Below, piece after piece: positions 43,575-52,304 of a stretch of 64,000 nt of DNA. Within the stretch, counting starts at the first letter, position 1. Every line of letters starts with the position of its first letter. The DNA is from Gramella sp. KN1008. Lineage in GTDB: Bacteria > Bacteroidota > Bacteroidia > Flavobacteriales > Flavobacteriaceae. A program made the translations under genes and the position numbers. Below the pieces are notes generated by a model. That model was not told the origin of the DNA. It searched no databases and saw only the letters and a list, made by a program, of their open reading frames with translations. The stretch covers positions 1 to 64,000 of the forward strand of contig NZ_SJDV01000002.1 in NCBI RefSeq assembly GCF_004332155.1. The letters run 5' to 3'.

Positions 43575-43582
43575 TATATTTG
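43575..43582 (+). promoter_or_regulatory. -7 promoter box TATATTTG of the acyltransferase gene
   Basis: Perfect TAnnTTTG match 60 bases before the ATG at 43635; the -33 element is not clear. Confidence 0.45.
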
Positions 43583-43634
43583 CCGGCGGTTCGATATTTC
43601 TTTATGCAGAACTTAAAAAAACCAGAGAAGAAGG

Positions 43635-44453
43635 ATGGGATTATTTAAAAAAAATCCGTTTGGGCATTATTTGATTTTGAAAAAGTGGTTGATCCGCGTT
43701 TTTGGTTTGTTAACGCATCGTCGTTATCGCGGATTCAATGAACTTCATATAGAAGGATCGGAGATCATTAAAAATCTTCCCGATAAGAACGTACTCTTCG
43801 TATCTAATCATCAGACTTACTTTGCAGATGTCACGGCTATGTTCCATGTGTTCAATGCCAGCCTTAGCGGAAGGGTAGACAGTATAAAGAATATAGGCTA
43901 TATCTGGCAACCCAAGCTAAATATCTACTATGTAGCTGCCAAAGAGACCATGAAAGCAGGTTTACTGGCCCGGATCATGGCATACGCTGGTGCGGTGACC
44001 GTGGAACGCACCTGGAGGGCTAAAGGCAAGGAAGTAAAGAGAGAGGTAAACCCGAATGATACAGAAAATATTGGAAAAGCCTTACGAGATGGCTGGGTGA
44101 TCACTTTTCCTCAGGGAACAACCAAACCCTTTAAACCTATTCGCAAGGGAACCGCTTATATTATCAAAGAGCATAAACCGCTGGTAATTCCTATTGTGAT
44201 AGATGGTTTCAGAAGATCATTCGACAAAAAAGGTCTGAGGATCAAAAAGAGAGGTATTCTGCAATCTTTTCAGATCAAAGAGCCACTCAAAATAGATTAT
44301 GATAATGAAACGGTAGAGGAGATCGTTGAAAAGCTTGAATATGCTATCGAGCAGCATCCGTCATTCCTTAAAGTGATTCCTTCAGAAGAAATCCAGGTTA
44401 TGGAGGAACTCAATGAGAAAAGGCGATGGAGCTACAAAGAACCCGAATCATAA
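43635..44453 (+). CDS. 1-acyl-sn-glycerol-3-phosphate acyltransferase (PlsC-like)
   Basis: 272 residues. Acyltransferase block I SNHQTYFADV (HX4D, about 57-66), then VTVERTWR and block III FPQGTTKPF (about 162-170), and a proline-containing block IV (LVIPIVIDGF). It would add the second acyl chain in phospholipid synthesis. Single gene between the NUDIX hydrolase and the convergent ECF-sigma operon. Confidence 0.88.
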   Translation: MGLFKKNPFGHYLILKKWLIRVFGLLTHRRYRGFNELHIEGSEIIKNLPDKNVLFVSNHQTYFADVTAMFHVFNASLSGRVDSIKNIGYIWQPKLNIYYVAAKETMKAGLLARIMAYAGAVTVERTWRAKGKEVKREVNPNDTENIGKALRDGWVITFPQGTTKPFKPIRKGTAYIIKEHKPLVIPIVIDGFRRSFDKKGLRIKKRGILQSFQIKEPLKIDYDNETVEEIVEKLEYAIEQHPSFLKVIPSEEIQVMEELNEKRRWSYKEPES

Positions 44454-44468
44454 ACTTCCCTTACCGAT

Positions 44469-45104
44469 CTACATCTCAAGTTTTTTCAGTTCTTTATAAT
44501 TCTTATTCAGTTTTTTTAACAGGATACCGTAGATAACACGGTAGATTAACCATATTACTCCCAGGAAGATCGCCAGGATAAGGATAATAGCGCCTATGAA
44601 CAATATCCATTGCATGGTATCAAAATGCATATCCTTAGAAGTAGGTTCCACTGTCATCATATGATTTCTGATGATTAGGAATAAAGCAACGAGGAACGTT
44701 ATTCCGCTGGAAATAAGAACGAAAGCGATATAGTATTTTACCGTTTTGCGGGTCTTCAGTATGTTCTTCATAAGGCGGGACGCGCTGTCGGTGGTAGAAA
44801 TAGTCTGGTAATTCTTATAGAATCTAAAAATGAAATAAAAAGTGATCAAATAGCTAATTACATAGGCAACTATGGTAAATTCGGTAAGATCAAATTCTTC
44901 CATACGGTGCCAGTAGTCGTCATCGGCAAGGACAATATTGAGGATGGTACCCAGTAAGAATTCGAGAATACTAATAATAAATATCCATTTTACAATTGAA
45001 TGAGACCTCTTCCAGATCATCCTGTAAATTTCATCGTAGGTTAGATGAGGCAGGGTACTCTCCTGCTTTTTCCAATCCTTTTTTAATAGATCTAACTCGT
45101 CCAT
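44469..45104 (-). CDS. membrane protein coupled to the ECF sigma factor
   Basis: 211 residues: a cytosolic N-terminus (MDELDLLKKDWKKQESTLPHL), then four helices (about 38-58, 72-95, 115-138, 160-190) and a Lys-rich tail. In Flavobacteriia this kind of protein commonly follows an ECF sigma factor and could be its anti-sigma partner, though no zinc-binding HxxxCxxC motif is visible. It is 6 bases downstream of the sigma gene. Confidence 0.75.
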   Translation of the reverse strand: MDELDLLKKDWKKQESTLPHLTYDEIYRMIWKRSHSIVKWIFIISILEFLLGTILNIVLADDDYWHRMEEFDLTEFTIVAYVISYLITFYFIFRFYKNYQTISTTDSASRLMKNILKTRKTVKYYIAFVLISSGITFLVALFLIIRNHMMTVEPTSKDMHFDTMQWILFIGAIILILAIFLGVIWLIYRVIYGILLKKLNKNYKELKKLEM

Positions 45105-45110
45105 AAAGCG

Positions 45111-45605
45111 TCAAGGATTAATAATACTTTTTAACTTTGTCTTTACCCTGTTCATTTTCACCCGTGCATTTACCTCTGTGATCCCCAGTGTATCAGAGAT
45201 CTCAGCATAATTCTTGTCTTCCAGATAGAGGAATACCAGTGCCTTATCAATATCATTTAGCTGTTTAATCGCGTCGTACATCAGTTTTAAGTGTTGTTCG
45301 GTTTCATCATTATAATCATCGGCTTTTATCTTAAAGTGAACAGTGTCGTAATCCTGGGTTTTAATATTCCTTTTTTTCTTGCGATAAAGGGTGATCGCTG
45401 TGTTAAGTGCTACCCGATACATCCAGGTGCTGAATTTTGAATCGCCCCTAAACTTGGGATAGGCCTTCCAAAGCTGAATCGTTATCTCCTGAAAAAGATC
45501 ATTATGCCCATCCTGGTCATTGGTATAGATACGACAAATCTTATGCGCAATATTCTGGTGTTTCTCCAGATGTTTTACAAATTCATGTTCTAATTCCTTG
45601 TTCAC
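45111..45605 (-). CDS. ECF-type RNA polymerase sigma factor
   Basis: 164 residues. Region 2 (about 15-80) with HNDLFQEITIQLWKAYPKFRGDSKFSTWMYRVALN, and region 4 (about 110-160) with LVFLYLEDKNYAEISDTLGITEVNARVKMNRVKTKLK. It directs transcription of a stress regulon. Cotranscribed with the membrane protein downstream and divergent from NDH-2. Confidence 0.92.
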   Translation of the reverse strand: MNKELEHEFVKHLEKHQNIAHKICRIYTNDQDGHNDLFQEITIQLWKAYPKFRGDSKFSTWMYRVALNTAITLYRKKKRNIKTQDYDTVHFKIKADDYNDETEQHLKLMYDAIKQLNDIDKALVFLYLEDKNYAEISDTLGITEVNARVKMNRVKTKLKSIINP

Positions 45606-45658
45606 GAAACTTTGGTTAGCATGTTATAGGTAGCCAAACAGATTGCTATGTTACAAAA

Positions 45659-45675
45659 AACTTTAATTTAAAGTT
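45659..45675. promoter_or_regulatory. palindrome AACTTTAATTTAAAGTT between sigma and ndh genes
   Basis: Perfect 8-bp arms around one central base in the divergent promoter region. It could be an operator, but is AT-rich and may be chance. Confidence 0.3.
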
Positions 45676-45704
45676 AATCCATCCCCTGTTCCTCCTATAA
45701 ATTT

Positions 45705-45712
45705 TAACTTTG
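45705..45712 (+). promoter_or_regulatory. -7 promoter box TAACTTTG of the NDH-2 gene
   Basis: Matches TAnnTTTG 27 bases before the ATG at 45732; no clear -33 box. Confidence 0.45.
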
Positions 45713-45731
45713 GATAAAACCTACCGAGAAT

Positions 45732-47039
45732 ATGAATATCCCGAGAACCGAATTACCCAGAGTCGTTATAATTGGTGGTGGTTTTGCCGGAATGGCCCTT
45801 GCCAGAAAGATCCTGAAAGAAGATATGCAAATGGTGATGCTGGACAGGCATAACTACCATACCTTCCAGCCCTTGCTGTACCAGGTATCTACCTCCGGGT
45901 TAGAGCCGGACTCTATTGCCTATCCCCTTAGGAAGATAACCAGGGATGACTCAAAGTGTTTTTTTAGACTGGCAGAAGTAACCTCGATATCCCCCGAAAC
46001 TTCTACAGTTCATACTAGCATCGGTGATCTCGTCTATGATTATCTGGTGATTGCGACGGGTTCTAAAACCAATTTCTTCGGAAATGAAAGTATAGAAAAA
46101 CACGGGATGTGGATGAAGACCGTTCCACAGGCGCTGAATATAAGGAGCCTTATTCTTGAGAATCTGGAGCAGGCTACGATTACGGAAGATCCGGAGGAAA
46201 GAAAGGCTCTCCTGAATTTTGTTCTGGTAGGAGCGGGGCCAACGGGAGTGGAACTTAGCGGAGCCATAGCAGAACTCAGAAACCATATTGTACCAAAAGA
46301 TTACCCCGATATAGATCCGAATGAAATGAACATTCATTTATTGGAGGGACTGGGAAGGGTCTTACCACCTATGAGCGAGCATGCTTCCAGAAAGGCTCAT
46401 AAGTTCCTGGAGGAGCTAGGAGTGAAGATCCATTTAAATACGATGGTGGAAAGCTATGACGGTCACCTGGTAAAGACCAATACCGACCTTGCTATTAAAT
46501 CTGAAACTTTTATATGGTCAGCGGGAGTTACAGGAGCACCCGTTGAAGGCTTGAATGCCTCGGCTCTGGTTGAGCGTGCCGGAAGATATGAAGTGAATGC
46601 TTTCAATCAGGTGCAGGGTTATGAAAATATTTTCGCGATAGGGGATATAGCTCTTATGAAGACCGAGAAGTTTCCCAAAGGACATCCTATGGTCGCCCAA
46701 CCCGCAATTCAGCAGGGGAAGCATCTGGCGAAGAACATAAAACGTCTGATAAGAGGAGAAAAGCTGGAACCCTTTGAATATTTCGATAAAGGAACAATGG
46801 CAACCGTGGGTAGGAACAGGGCGGTTGTAGATCTTGGAAAATGGAAGTTCTCAGGTTTTTCTGCCTGGTTTGTTTGGATGTTCGTACATCTGTGGTTTCT
46901 GATTGGTTTCCGGAACCGGGCCGTGACCTTTTTAAACTGGATGTATAATTATGTGAATTACGATAAAGCCGCGAGACTTATTATACGACCCTTTAAAGGG
47001 AAAGAGGAAACCATGACAATGGATAGTGATAAAGTTTAA
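45732..47039 (+). CDS. ndh: type II NADH:quinone oxidoreductase (NDH-2)
   Basis: 435 residues. First dinucleotide motif VVIIGGGFAGMALARKI (11-27) for FAD, second FVLVGAGPTGVELSGA (about 162-177) for NADH, IFAIGDIALM (FAD contact) and a C-terminal hydrophobic amphipathic region (FSAWFVWMFVHLWFLIGF) that anchors the enzyme to the membrane. It feeds electrons to the quinone pool without proton pumping. Ends at a terminator. Confidence 0.92.
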   Translation: MNIPRTELPRVVIIGGGFAGMALARKILKEDMQMVMLDRHNYHTFQPLLYQVSTSGLEPDSIAYPLRKITRDDSKCFFRLAEVTSISPETSTVHTSIGDLVYDYLVIATGSKTNFFGNESIEKHGMWMKTVPQALNIRSLILENLEQATITEDPEERKALLNFVLVGAGPTGVELSGAIAELRNHIVPKDYPDIDPNEMNIHLLEGLGRVLPPMSEHASRKAHKFLEELGVKIHLNTMVESYDGHLVKTNTDLAIKSETFIWSAGVTGAPVEGLNASALVERAGRYEVNAFNQVQGYENIFAIGDIALMKTEKFPKGHPMVAQPAIQQGKHLAKNIKRLIRGEKLEPFEYFDKGTMATVGRNRAVVDLGKWKFSGFSAWFVWMFVHLWFLIGFRNRAVTFLNWMYNYVNYDKAARLIIRPFKGKEETMTMDSDKV

Positions 47040-47040
47040 A

Positions 47041-47068
47041 AAAATGGCTGCCTTTAGACAGCCATTTT
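47041..47068 (+). terminator. intrinsic terminator after ndh
   Basis: AAAATGGCTG / CAGCCATTTT with an 8-base loop; it also lies directly before the convergent hemerythrin gene's stop. Confidence 0.8.
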
Positions 47069-47072
47069 CAAA

Positions 47073-47507
47073 TTATCGGTTCTTTCTTATTTCTTTATTG
47101 TAGCTGGCAGCCAGATCGGTCTTTTGCTTTTCGGTGAGTGCCTTACCCGCCATTTGGAATACCTCGTGTTCCTCCTCATCCAGATGATGTATCAGTTGAT
47201 GCTCCAGTTCCTTAGCTATCTTTAGCCAGTTTGAGGCATCCATTTCAGTATCTTCCAGTTGTTCTACAAGTTCATCCATCTCATGATGCTCAGCAACACT
47301 ATGTCTCGCTTTTTCCTGAGTTAGATCTTTTTCCATAAGCGGGATATAAAAATGACGCTCTTCTGCATCTTCGTGGATCTTGAGTTCATGTTTTAGTTTT
47401 TCAAAGATCTTTTTTCTTTCCTCAGTCTTTCCTTCGGTCTTTATGAGTTTGTCAATCAAGTCTCTCTGAATCTCATGCTCCTGTCTTAATGCTTCAAATA
47501 TTGTCAT
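47073..47507 (-). CDS. hemerythrin-domain protein
   Basis: 144 residues, four-helix bundle with a di-iron ligand pattern: LRQEHEIQRDLI, HELKIHEDAEERHFYIPLM, HSVAEHHEMDELV and LIHHLDEEEHEVF. Bacterial hemerythrin-HHE proteins bind oxygen or take part in nitric-oxide/peroxide defence. Cytosolic, monocistronic, convergent with ndh. Confidence 0.88.
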   Translation of the reverse strand: MTIFEALRQEHEIQRDLIDKLIKTEGKTEERKKIFEKLKHELKIHEDAEERHFYIPLMEKDLTQEKARHSVAEHHEMDELVEQLEDTEMDASNWLKIAKELEHQLIHHLDEEEHEVFQMAGKALTEKQKTDLAASYNKEIRKNR

Positions 47508-47631
47508 TACCTATTTTTTTTGGAATTGTTTTCAAGTTATTCAATAATATGTTAAAGATTATTTAATTTTCAGACTGAAAAGCCAAAATTGAGTCAAGAT
47601 TACAATTCAGATATGGAATCCTACAGTTCGG

Positions 47632-47639
47632 TAGGTTTG
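47632..47639 (+). promoter_or_regulatory. -7 promoter box TAGGTTTG of the histidine kinase operon
   Basis: TAnnTTTG match 61 bases upstream of the ATG at 47693; -33 not clear. Confidence 0.35.
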
Positions 47640-47692
47640 ATTTCCCGGATTTACTAAAGGAACCCATCTTAGCATAAGATTTAATAAAATTA

Positions 47693-49018
47693 ATGAAAGA
47701 CATTTTCAAAATATTAAAGATCAGCGTTGCCATCTCCATTATTATCATTCTTCTGGATATAACTTTTAGTGGATTGCATTTTGAAAAAATTCTGAATTTC
47801 AAATACTGGGGTGTCCATTTTTTTTACACCTTCATACTTACCGCAATCAACGTTTTCTATTTTAAATTTTTTAGTAAAAAGATAGGCTGGGAGGGAGCCG
47901 ATCTAAAGAGGGCGGTTATGGCTTCTGGCGGTTCTATCGTGATCACTCTGATAGGATTCTTTTTTTGCCGGATGGTAGATGAGACAGTTTTTGAGGGAAA
48001 GGAACTGAAGACTTTTTTTGAGAATGAAAGTATCGGTTTCTATTTTTTTCCGCTGCTATTTACCACCATTGTTTCTTTGTTTTTTCACCTGATCTATTTC
48101 TATAAAGCGCTTCAGGAGAAAAAGGTCAAGGAGCAGAAGATTATAGCCGGTACCGCTTCAGCTAAATTCGATGCGCTAAAGAACCAGTTGGATCCTCATT
48201 TCCTTTTCAATAGTCTAAATGTTCTGACTGCGCTTATTGATGAGAATCCGGAACAGGCTCAACGGTTCACAACATCGCTATCCAAAGTATACCGGTATGT
48301 GCTGGAGCAGAAAGATAAGGAACTGGTGAGGCTGGAAGAAGAACTCGCTTTTGCCCAAACCTATATGAAACTATTGAAAATGCGTTTTGAGAACAGCATC
48401 TACTTCGAGTTGTCTGAAGGTTTCTCTAGCCAGGAGGCAAAAGTGGTACCTCTGTCTTTACAGTTACTTTTAGAAAACACTATCAAGCATAATGTGGTGA
48501 GTGAAGCAAGGCCATTGAAAATTAAGATATATGAAGAAGGCTCTTATCTCATAGTAGAGAATAATTTTCAAAAGAAGGAGGTACTTGGAAATCGAAAGGG
48601 AGTAGGACTTCAAAATATCATTAACCGGTACGGAGTGGTTACAAGCCGTAAAGTACTTATAGAGCAGAATGAAGATTTTTTCAGGGTTAAATTACCCTTA
48701 CTAACCAAACAAATATCAATTATGGAAACAAACAACATCGATCAGGAGAATGCCTACTTTAAGGCAAAACAACGGGTTAAAGAGATCAAAGAGTTCTATG
48801 GAAACCTAATATCGTATTGTGTGGTAATTCCTTTTCTCGTATTTATAAATTACTATACCTACTGGGATTTTCAATGGTTCTGGTTTCCACTTTTCGGGTG
48901 GGGGATAGGACTCACCATTCATGGTTTTTCGGTCTTTGGATATGGTTCAGACTGGGAAGAGCGTAAGATAAGAGAACTTATGGAAAAAGATAAGGTTAAC
49001 AATAATTCATGGCAGTAA
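47693..49018 (+). CDS. LytS-type sensor histidine kinase with C-terminal 2TM domain
   Basis: 441 residues. Four N-terminal helices (about 10-28, 40-60, 78-95, 118-138), a His_kinase region with LKNQLDPHFLFNSLNV (phosphoacceptor H169), and an ATPase domain (N261 in LLLENTIKHN, GVGLQNIINRYG). Then, without a stop, comes a 2TM domain (about 352-432: YFKAKQRVKEIKEFYGNL ... WGIGLTIHGFSVFG). An internal ATG at 48722 could also start a separate 2TM product. Its partner is the LytTR regulator at 49348; the 2TM gene lies between them. Confidence 0.88.
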   Translation: MKDIFKILKISVAISIIIILLDITFSGLHFEKILNFKYWGVHFFYTFILTAINVFYFKFFSKKIGWEGADLKRAVMASGGSIVITLIGFFFCRMVDETVFEGKELKTFFENESIGFYFFPLLFTTIVSLFFHLIYFYKALQEKKVKEQKIIAGTASAKFDALKNQLDPHFLFNSLNVLTALIDENPEQAQRFTTSLSKVYRYVLEQKDKELVRLEEELAFAQTYMKLLKMRFENSIYFELSEGFSSQEAKVVPLSLQLLLENTIKHNVVSEARPLKIKIYEEGSYLIVENNFQKKEVLGNRKGVGLQNIINRYGVVTSRKVLIEQNEDFFRVKLPLLTKQISIMETNNIDQENAYFKAKQRVKEIKEFYGNLISYCVVIPFLVFINYYTYWDFQWFWFPLFGWGIGLTIHGFSVFGYGSDWEERKIRELMEKDKVNNNSWQ

Positions 49019-49332
49019 TGGAAACCGATTATAAAAAGAGCATAAGCTATAAGGCTGCTCATAAGAGAGTGAAGGATATTAAGGGTTTTTATGTTCACCT
49101 GGCAGTGTATCTTTTCGTTAATACGGCTATATTCATTATGGTTACCCGGGATGAAGGCTTTTTAAGTGGTTTGACTAATATTTCAAATTACAGCACGGTC
49201 TTTTTCTGGGGAATTGGTCTAATGGCCCACTGGGCAAGCGTATTTGGCCCCAATTTCATCTTTGGAAAGAAATGGGAAGAGCGCAAAATAAAAGAGATCA
49301 TGGAAAAGGATAAAAAAAAGCTCTGGAAATAA
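49009..49332 (+). CDS. 2TM-domain protein
   Basis: 107 residues, two membrane helices (about 24-42 and 58-78) and short amphipathic ends (KAAHKRVKDIKGFYVHL and WEERKIKEIMEKDK). It closely resembles the C-terminal domain of the preceding kinase, overlaps it by 10 bases and probably interacts with it. Function otherwise unknown. Confidence 0.85.
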   Translation: MAVMETDYKKSISYKAAHKRVKDIKGFYVHLAVYLFVNTAIFIMVTRDEGFLSGLTNISNYSTVFFWGIGLMAHWASVFGPNFIFGKKWEERKIKEIMEKDKKKLWK

Positions 49333-49347
49333 ACCCTGGTAATCATT

Positions 49348-50100
49348 GTGAAAGTAATAATTATTGAAGACGAAAAACCTGCAGCCAGGCGACTGCAGCG
49401 AATGTTATCAAGACTGGAGATTGACGCCGGCACCATGTTGCATTCGGTTGCTGAAGCCATTGATTGGTTCAGTTCAAACCCGCATCCGGATCTTATCTTC
49501 CTGGACATACAATTAAGTGACGGCCTCTCATTTGAGATCTTTGATCATATAAAAACAGAGAGCGCCATTATTTTTACCACGGCCTATGATGAATATGCCC
49601 TGAAAGCCTTCAAACTTAATAGTATAGATTATCTGCTAAAGCCTATAGATGAAGAGGAACTGGAGGTGGCAGTTAAAAAGTTCAGAAGTTCCAGACAAAC
49701 AACTGATAACATTAATGTAAAGGAACTGAGATCTTTGCTTAATATCCCTGGAACTAAAAATTATAAGACCAGGTTCACGGCCCAGGTGGGACAGCATCTT
49801 AGGCTGGTGGAAGTAGCCGATATCGCCTGTTTTTATTCAGAAAACAAGACCACTTATATGCATCTTTATTCCGGGAGGAACTATCCTGTTGAGGTACCTC
49901 TGGAACAGCTTGAAGAGGAGCTTGACCCTGAGAAGTTCTATCGTATAAGCAGGAAATGTATTCTTAATATCACTGCTATCCGGGATATTATATCCTATAC
50001 AAACTCAAGACTTGAAATAAAACTCGATAATTTCGAGGAATTCCGGCTTATAGTGAGCCGGGAACGGGTTAAGGATTTCAAGAACTGGTTAAATAATTAA
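49348..50100 (+). CDS. LytTR-family response regulator
   Basis: 250 residues from a GTG start. A complete receiver (E7-D8 acidic pair, D53 in LIFLDIQ, Thr in FTTAYDEYA, Lys in LLKPID) and a LytTR DNA-binding domain (about 148-250: VADIACFYSENKTTYMHL, FYRISRKCILNITAIRDI, RLIVSRERVKDFKNWL). Phosphorylated by the kinase encoded two genes upstream. Target genes unknown. Confidence 0.93.
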   Translation: MKVIIIEDEKPAARRLQRMLSRLEIDAGTMLHSVAEAIDWFSSNPHPDLIFLDIQLSDGLSFEIFDHIKTESAIIFTTAYDEYALKAFKLNSIDYLLKPIDEEELEVAVKKFRSSRQTTDNINVKELRSLLNIPGTKNYKTRFTAQVGQHLRLVEVADIACFYSENKTTYMHLYSGRNYPVEVPLEQLEEELDPEKFYRISRKCILNITAIRDIISYTNSRLEIKLDNFEEFRLIVSRERVKDFKNWLNN

Positions 50101-50242
50101 TAAGGATAGTATTGAAAACTGAGTTTCTAAAAACATTACCTTCTCAGAGTATATTCTTCGATTAACATTGGCCAATTCGAGAATTATAACGGCCTGCCTT
50201 ACAAATTAGAGCCAAAATGAACATAGGTTCGAACATTAAATA

Positions 50243-50269
50243 AAAAAAGCGGCCTCGAAGCCGCTTTTC
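50243..50269. terminator. bidirectional terminator before the sodC gene
   Basis: AAAAGCGGC / GCCGCTTTT with a 6-base loop; it follows the LytTR gene on one side and sodC on the other. The stretch 50101-50242 holds no gene. Confidence 0.8.
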
Positions 50270-50289
50270 TATATAAGTTGGTATGGTAT

Positions 50290-50883
50290 TTATTCTTTGA
50301 TTACACCGCAACCAACTCTGGTTCCGGCTGCGCCCGAAGGCTGGGAAGTATAATCGTCCACACCATCGTGTACGATAACAGCTTTTCCAACAATATCTTT
50401 TTTCTCATCTCCACAGCCTATGCACCATTCGTCAGTACTGAAGTTCACTGTGCCATTCCCGTTAGCGTCTACCGTAAAGTTTCCTATATCACCTTTATGG
50501 TAACCTTCCGCGTTGCCCCATTCTCCATGAGGTTCGTCTGTAGGATTCCAGTGTCCACCTGCCGATTTTCCATCGCTGGCCGAGCAGTCTCCCTTTTCGT
50601 GAATATGGATGGCGTGCTCACCTTCCGCAAGTCCGCTGATGATGGCGGTCATGGAAACTTCTCCGTCTTCTTCGGTGAAGACCACATTCCCGCTAAGCTG
50701 CGAATCGCTAACAGCCTGTAGCTCTACCTTTGCTTTTTTGATTTCTTCTTTTTGGGTTTCCATATCAGAACTCATCTCGGTCTCTGACATGTCATCCATT
50801 TCTTCGTTTTCCTTCTTCTCATCCTTGCATCCAAATAGTATCAGACTTGAACAAAAAATGAGAGATAAACTGATTCGTTTCAT
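50290..50883 (-). CDS. sodC: Cu/Zn superoxide dismutase lipoprotein
   Basis: 197 residues. Lipobox LILFGC (Cys19), an acidic Met/Glu-rich linker (about 20-50), then the SOD fold: copper ligands in HAIHIHEKGDC, zinc/copper His in GGHWNP and HGEWGNAEGYHKGD, C in GCG near the end and GTRVGCGVI. It destroys superoxide in the periplasm at the outer face of a membrane. Confidence 0.93.
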   Translation of the reverse strand: MKRISLSLIFCSSLILFGCKDEKKENEEMDDMSETEMSSDMETQKEEIKKAKVELQAVSDSQLSGNVVFTEEDGEVSMTAIISGLAEGEHAIHIHEKGDCSASDGKSAGGHWNPTDEPHGEWGNAEGYHKGDIGNFTVDANGNGTVNFSTDEWCIGCGDEKKDIVGKAVIVHDGVDDYTSQPSGAAGTRVGCGVIKE

Positions 50884-50993
50884 AATGTCTCGATTGGTTT
50901 TTTTCTTATTAAGATTCTAAATTAAGCCTATTGTAAGGTATCACCAAAGATTTAAGTATTGCTTAACAATGCTTATGCATGCTTCTTTAAAAC

Positions 50994-52208
50994 TTAAGTT
51001 TTCTTTAACCGAGTACTAATCTGAGATTTTGAAGATAAGGTTCGGTGCACGGGACATTTATTGGCTATTTCCATAAGACGATCAACCTGGCTTTCTTCCA
51101 GTGGGCCCTTTAGGGAGATCTCTCTTTCAAAATGGTCTATGCGAGAAGAATCTTTTTCGCAGTTCTCACAGTCTTTTGAATGCTTCTTTGAATAGCTAAC
51201 GTGGGTTTCTACATTTTCCACCTTCCATTTCTTTCGTCTCGCATACATCTGTATGGTCATTGAGGTACATGCGGCAAGCCCGCTCGATACCAGCTCGTAG
51301 GGGTTAGGTCCAAGGTCATTGCCTCCCATACTTTCTGGTTCATCTGCCACAAAATTATGTTTTCCAGCTATCATTTGGGTAGTGTAACCTTCAGCTCCAA
51401 GGTTGGCCATTACCTCATGGTCAGTCTCCAACTCTGGCACAATAGTCTCTTCAATATAACGAGACGCCCAGGACGCGATCACGTTTGCCGTATATTGGGA
51501 ATCCTTCTCATTGCTTAACAAATGATCTGCACCATCAAGGGAAACGAAGCTTTTAGGATGCCTGGCAGCCTTGTAAAGTTCTTCAGCGTGGTCTATTGAA
51601 ACTATATTGTCCTGTGGAGAGTGGAGTATAAGAATGGATTTTCGAATATCTTTTAAGGCTGTCTCATCTTCATTTTTCCTGAGATCATCCACAAAATGTT
51701 TCTTGATCCTGAAACTTCTACCTCCAATATTTACTTTGGCCACTCCCTCTTTTTCTATTTCCTCAAGGCTGGACTCGAAGTGTTTTTGCACATGGGAAAG
51801 GCTGGATGGGGAGTTGATGGAGGCTATACACTTTATGGAAGGAATCTGTTTTGCAGCGAAAAGAGCGGCTGCTCCCCCTAATGAATGGCCAATTATCAGA
51901 TTTGGGGCAATATATTCGGCTTTCAGAAAGTCTGCTGCTGCTATGAGATCCTCTACGTTGCCTGAAAAATTAGTGTCAGCAAAATCCCCTTCACTTTCTC
52001 CAAGACCCGTAAAATCGAACCTTAATACTCCGTATCCGTGCGAAGCCAGGCTTCTGCTAATATGGGTGGGAGCATGAAAGTTTTTATTGCATGTAAAGCA
52101 ATGAGCAAAAATGGCAAAATTCCTGGGTTTTGCCATAGTGGGGATTTCCAGAACTCCTTTCAGGGTTTGGGATTCAGAATTCTTAAATTTTACATTGATC
52201 TTCTGCAT
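50994..52208 (-). CDS. alpha/beta hydrolase-OsmC fusion protein
   Basis: 404 residues. N-terminal serine hydrolase (1-about 250) with nucleophile elbow GHSLGGA, oxyanion region HCFTCNK, Asp in LHSPQDN and His in GADHLLS. The C-terminal OsmC/Ohr-like domain (about 265-404) carries both reactive cysteines (AACTSMT and NKCPVHRTL). The family reduces peroxides or hydrolyses esters; the combination is known in Bacteroidota. Monocistronic. Confidence 0.92.
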   Translation of the reverse strand: MQKINVKFKNSESQTLKGVLEIPTMAKPRNFAIFAHCFTCNKNFHAPTHISRSLASHGYGVLRFDFTGLGESEGDFADTNFSGNVEDLIAAADFLKAEYIAPNLIIGHSLGGAAALFAAKQIPSIKCIASINSPSSLSHVQKHFESSLEEIEKEGVAKVNIGGRSFRIKKHFVDDLRKNEDETALKDIRKSILILHSPQDNIVSIDHAEELYKAARHPKSFVSLDGADHLLSNEKDSQYTANVIASWASRYIEETIVPELETDHEVMANLGAEGYTTQMIAGKHNFVADEPESMGGNDLGPNPYELVSSGLAACTSMTIQMYARRKKWKVENVETHVSYSKKHSKDCENCEKDSSRIDHFEREISLKGPLEESQVDRLMEIANKCPVHRTLSSKSQISTRLKKT

Positions 52209-52256
52209 GACTGGAATTTTACTGATAAGTTAAGGTTTAATTGGAAATTTTTGGAG

Positions 52257-52286
52257 CTAAAAAAAGCTGCATTTTATGCAGCTTTT
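52257..52286 (-). terminator. terminator of the keto-glycoside operon
   Basis: AAAAGCTGCAT / ATGCAGCTTTT with a 3-base loop. On the minus strand it follows the DUF1080 gene and is followed by a T run. Confidence 0.85.
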
Positions 52287-52304
52287 CAAAATGGATTATA
52301 GTTT

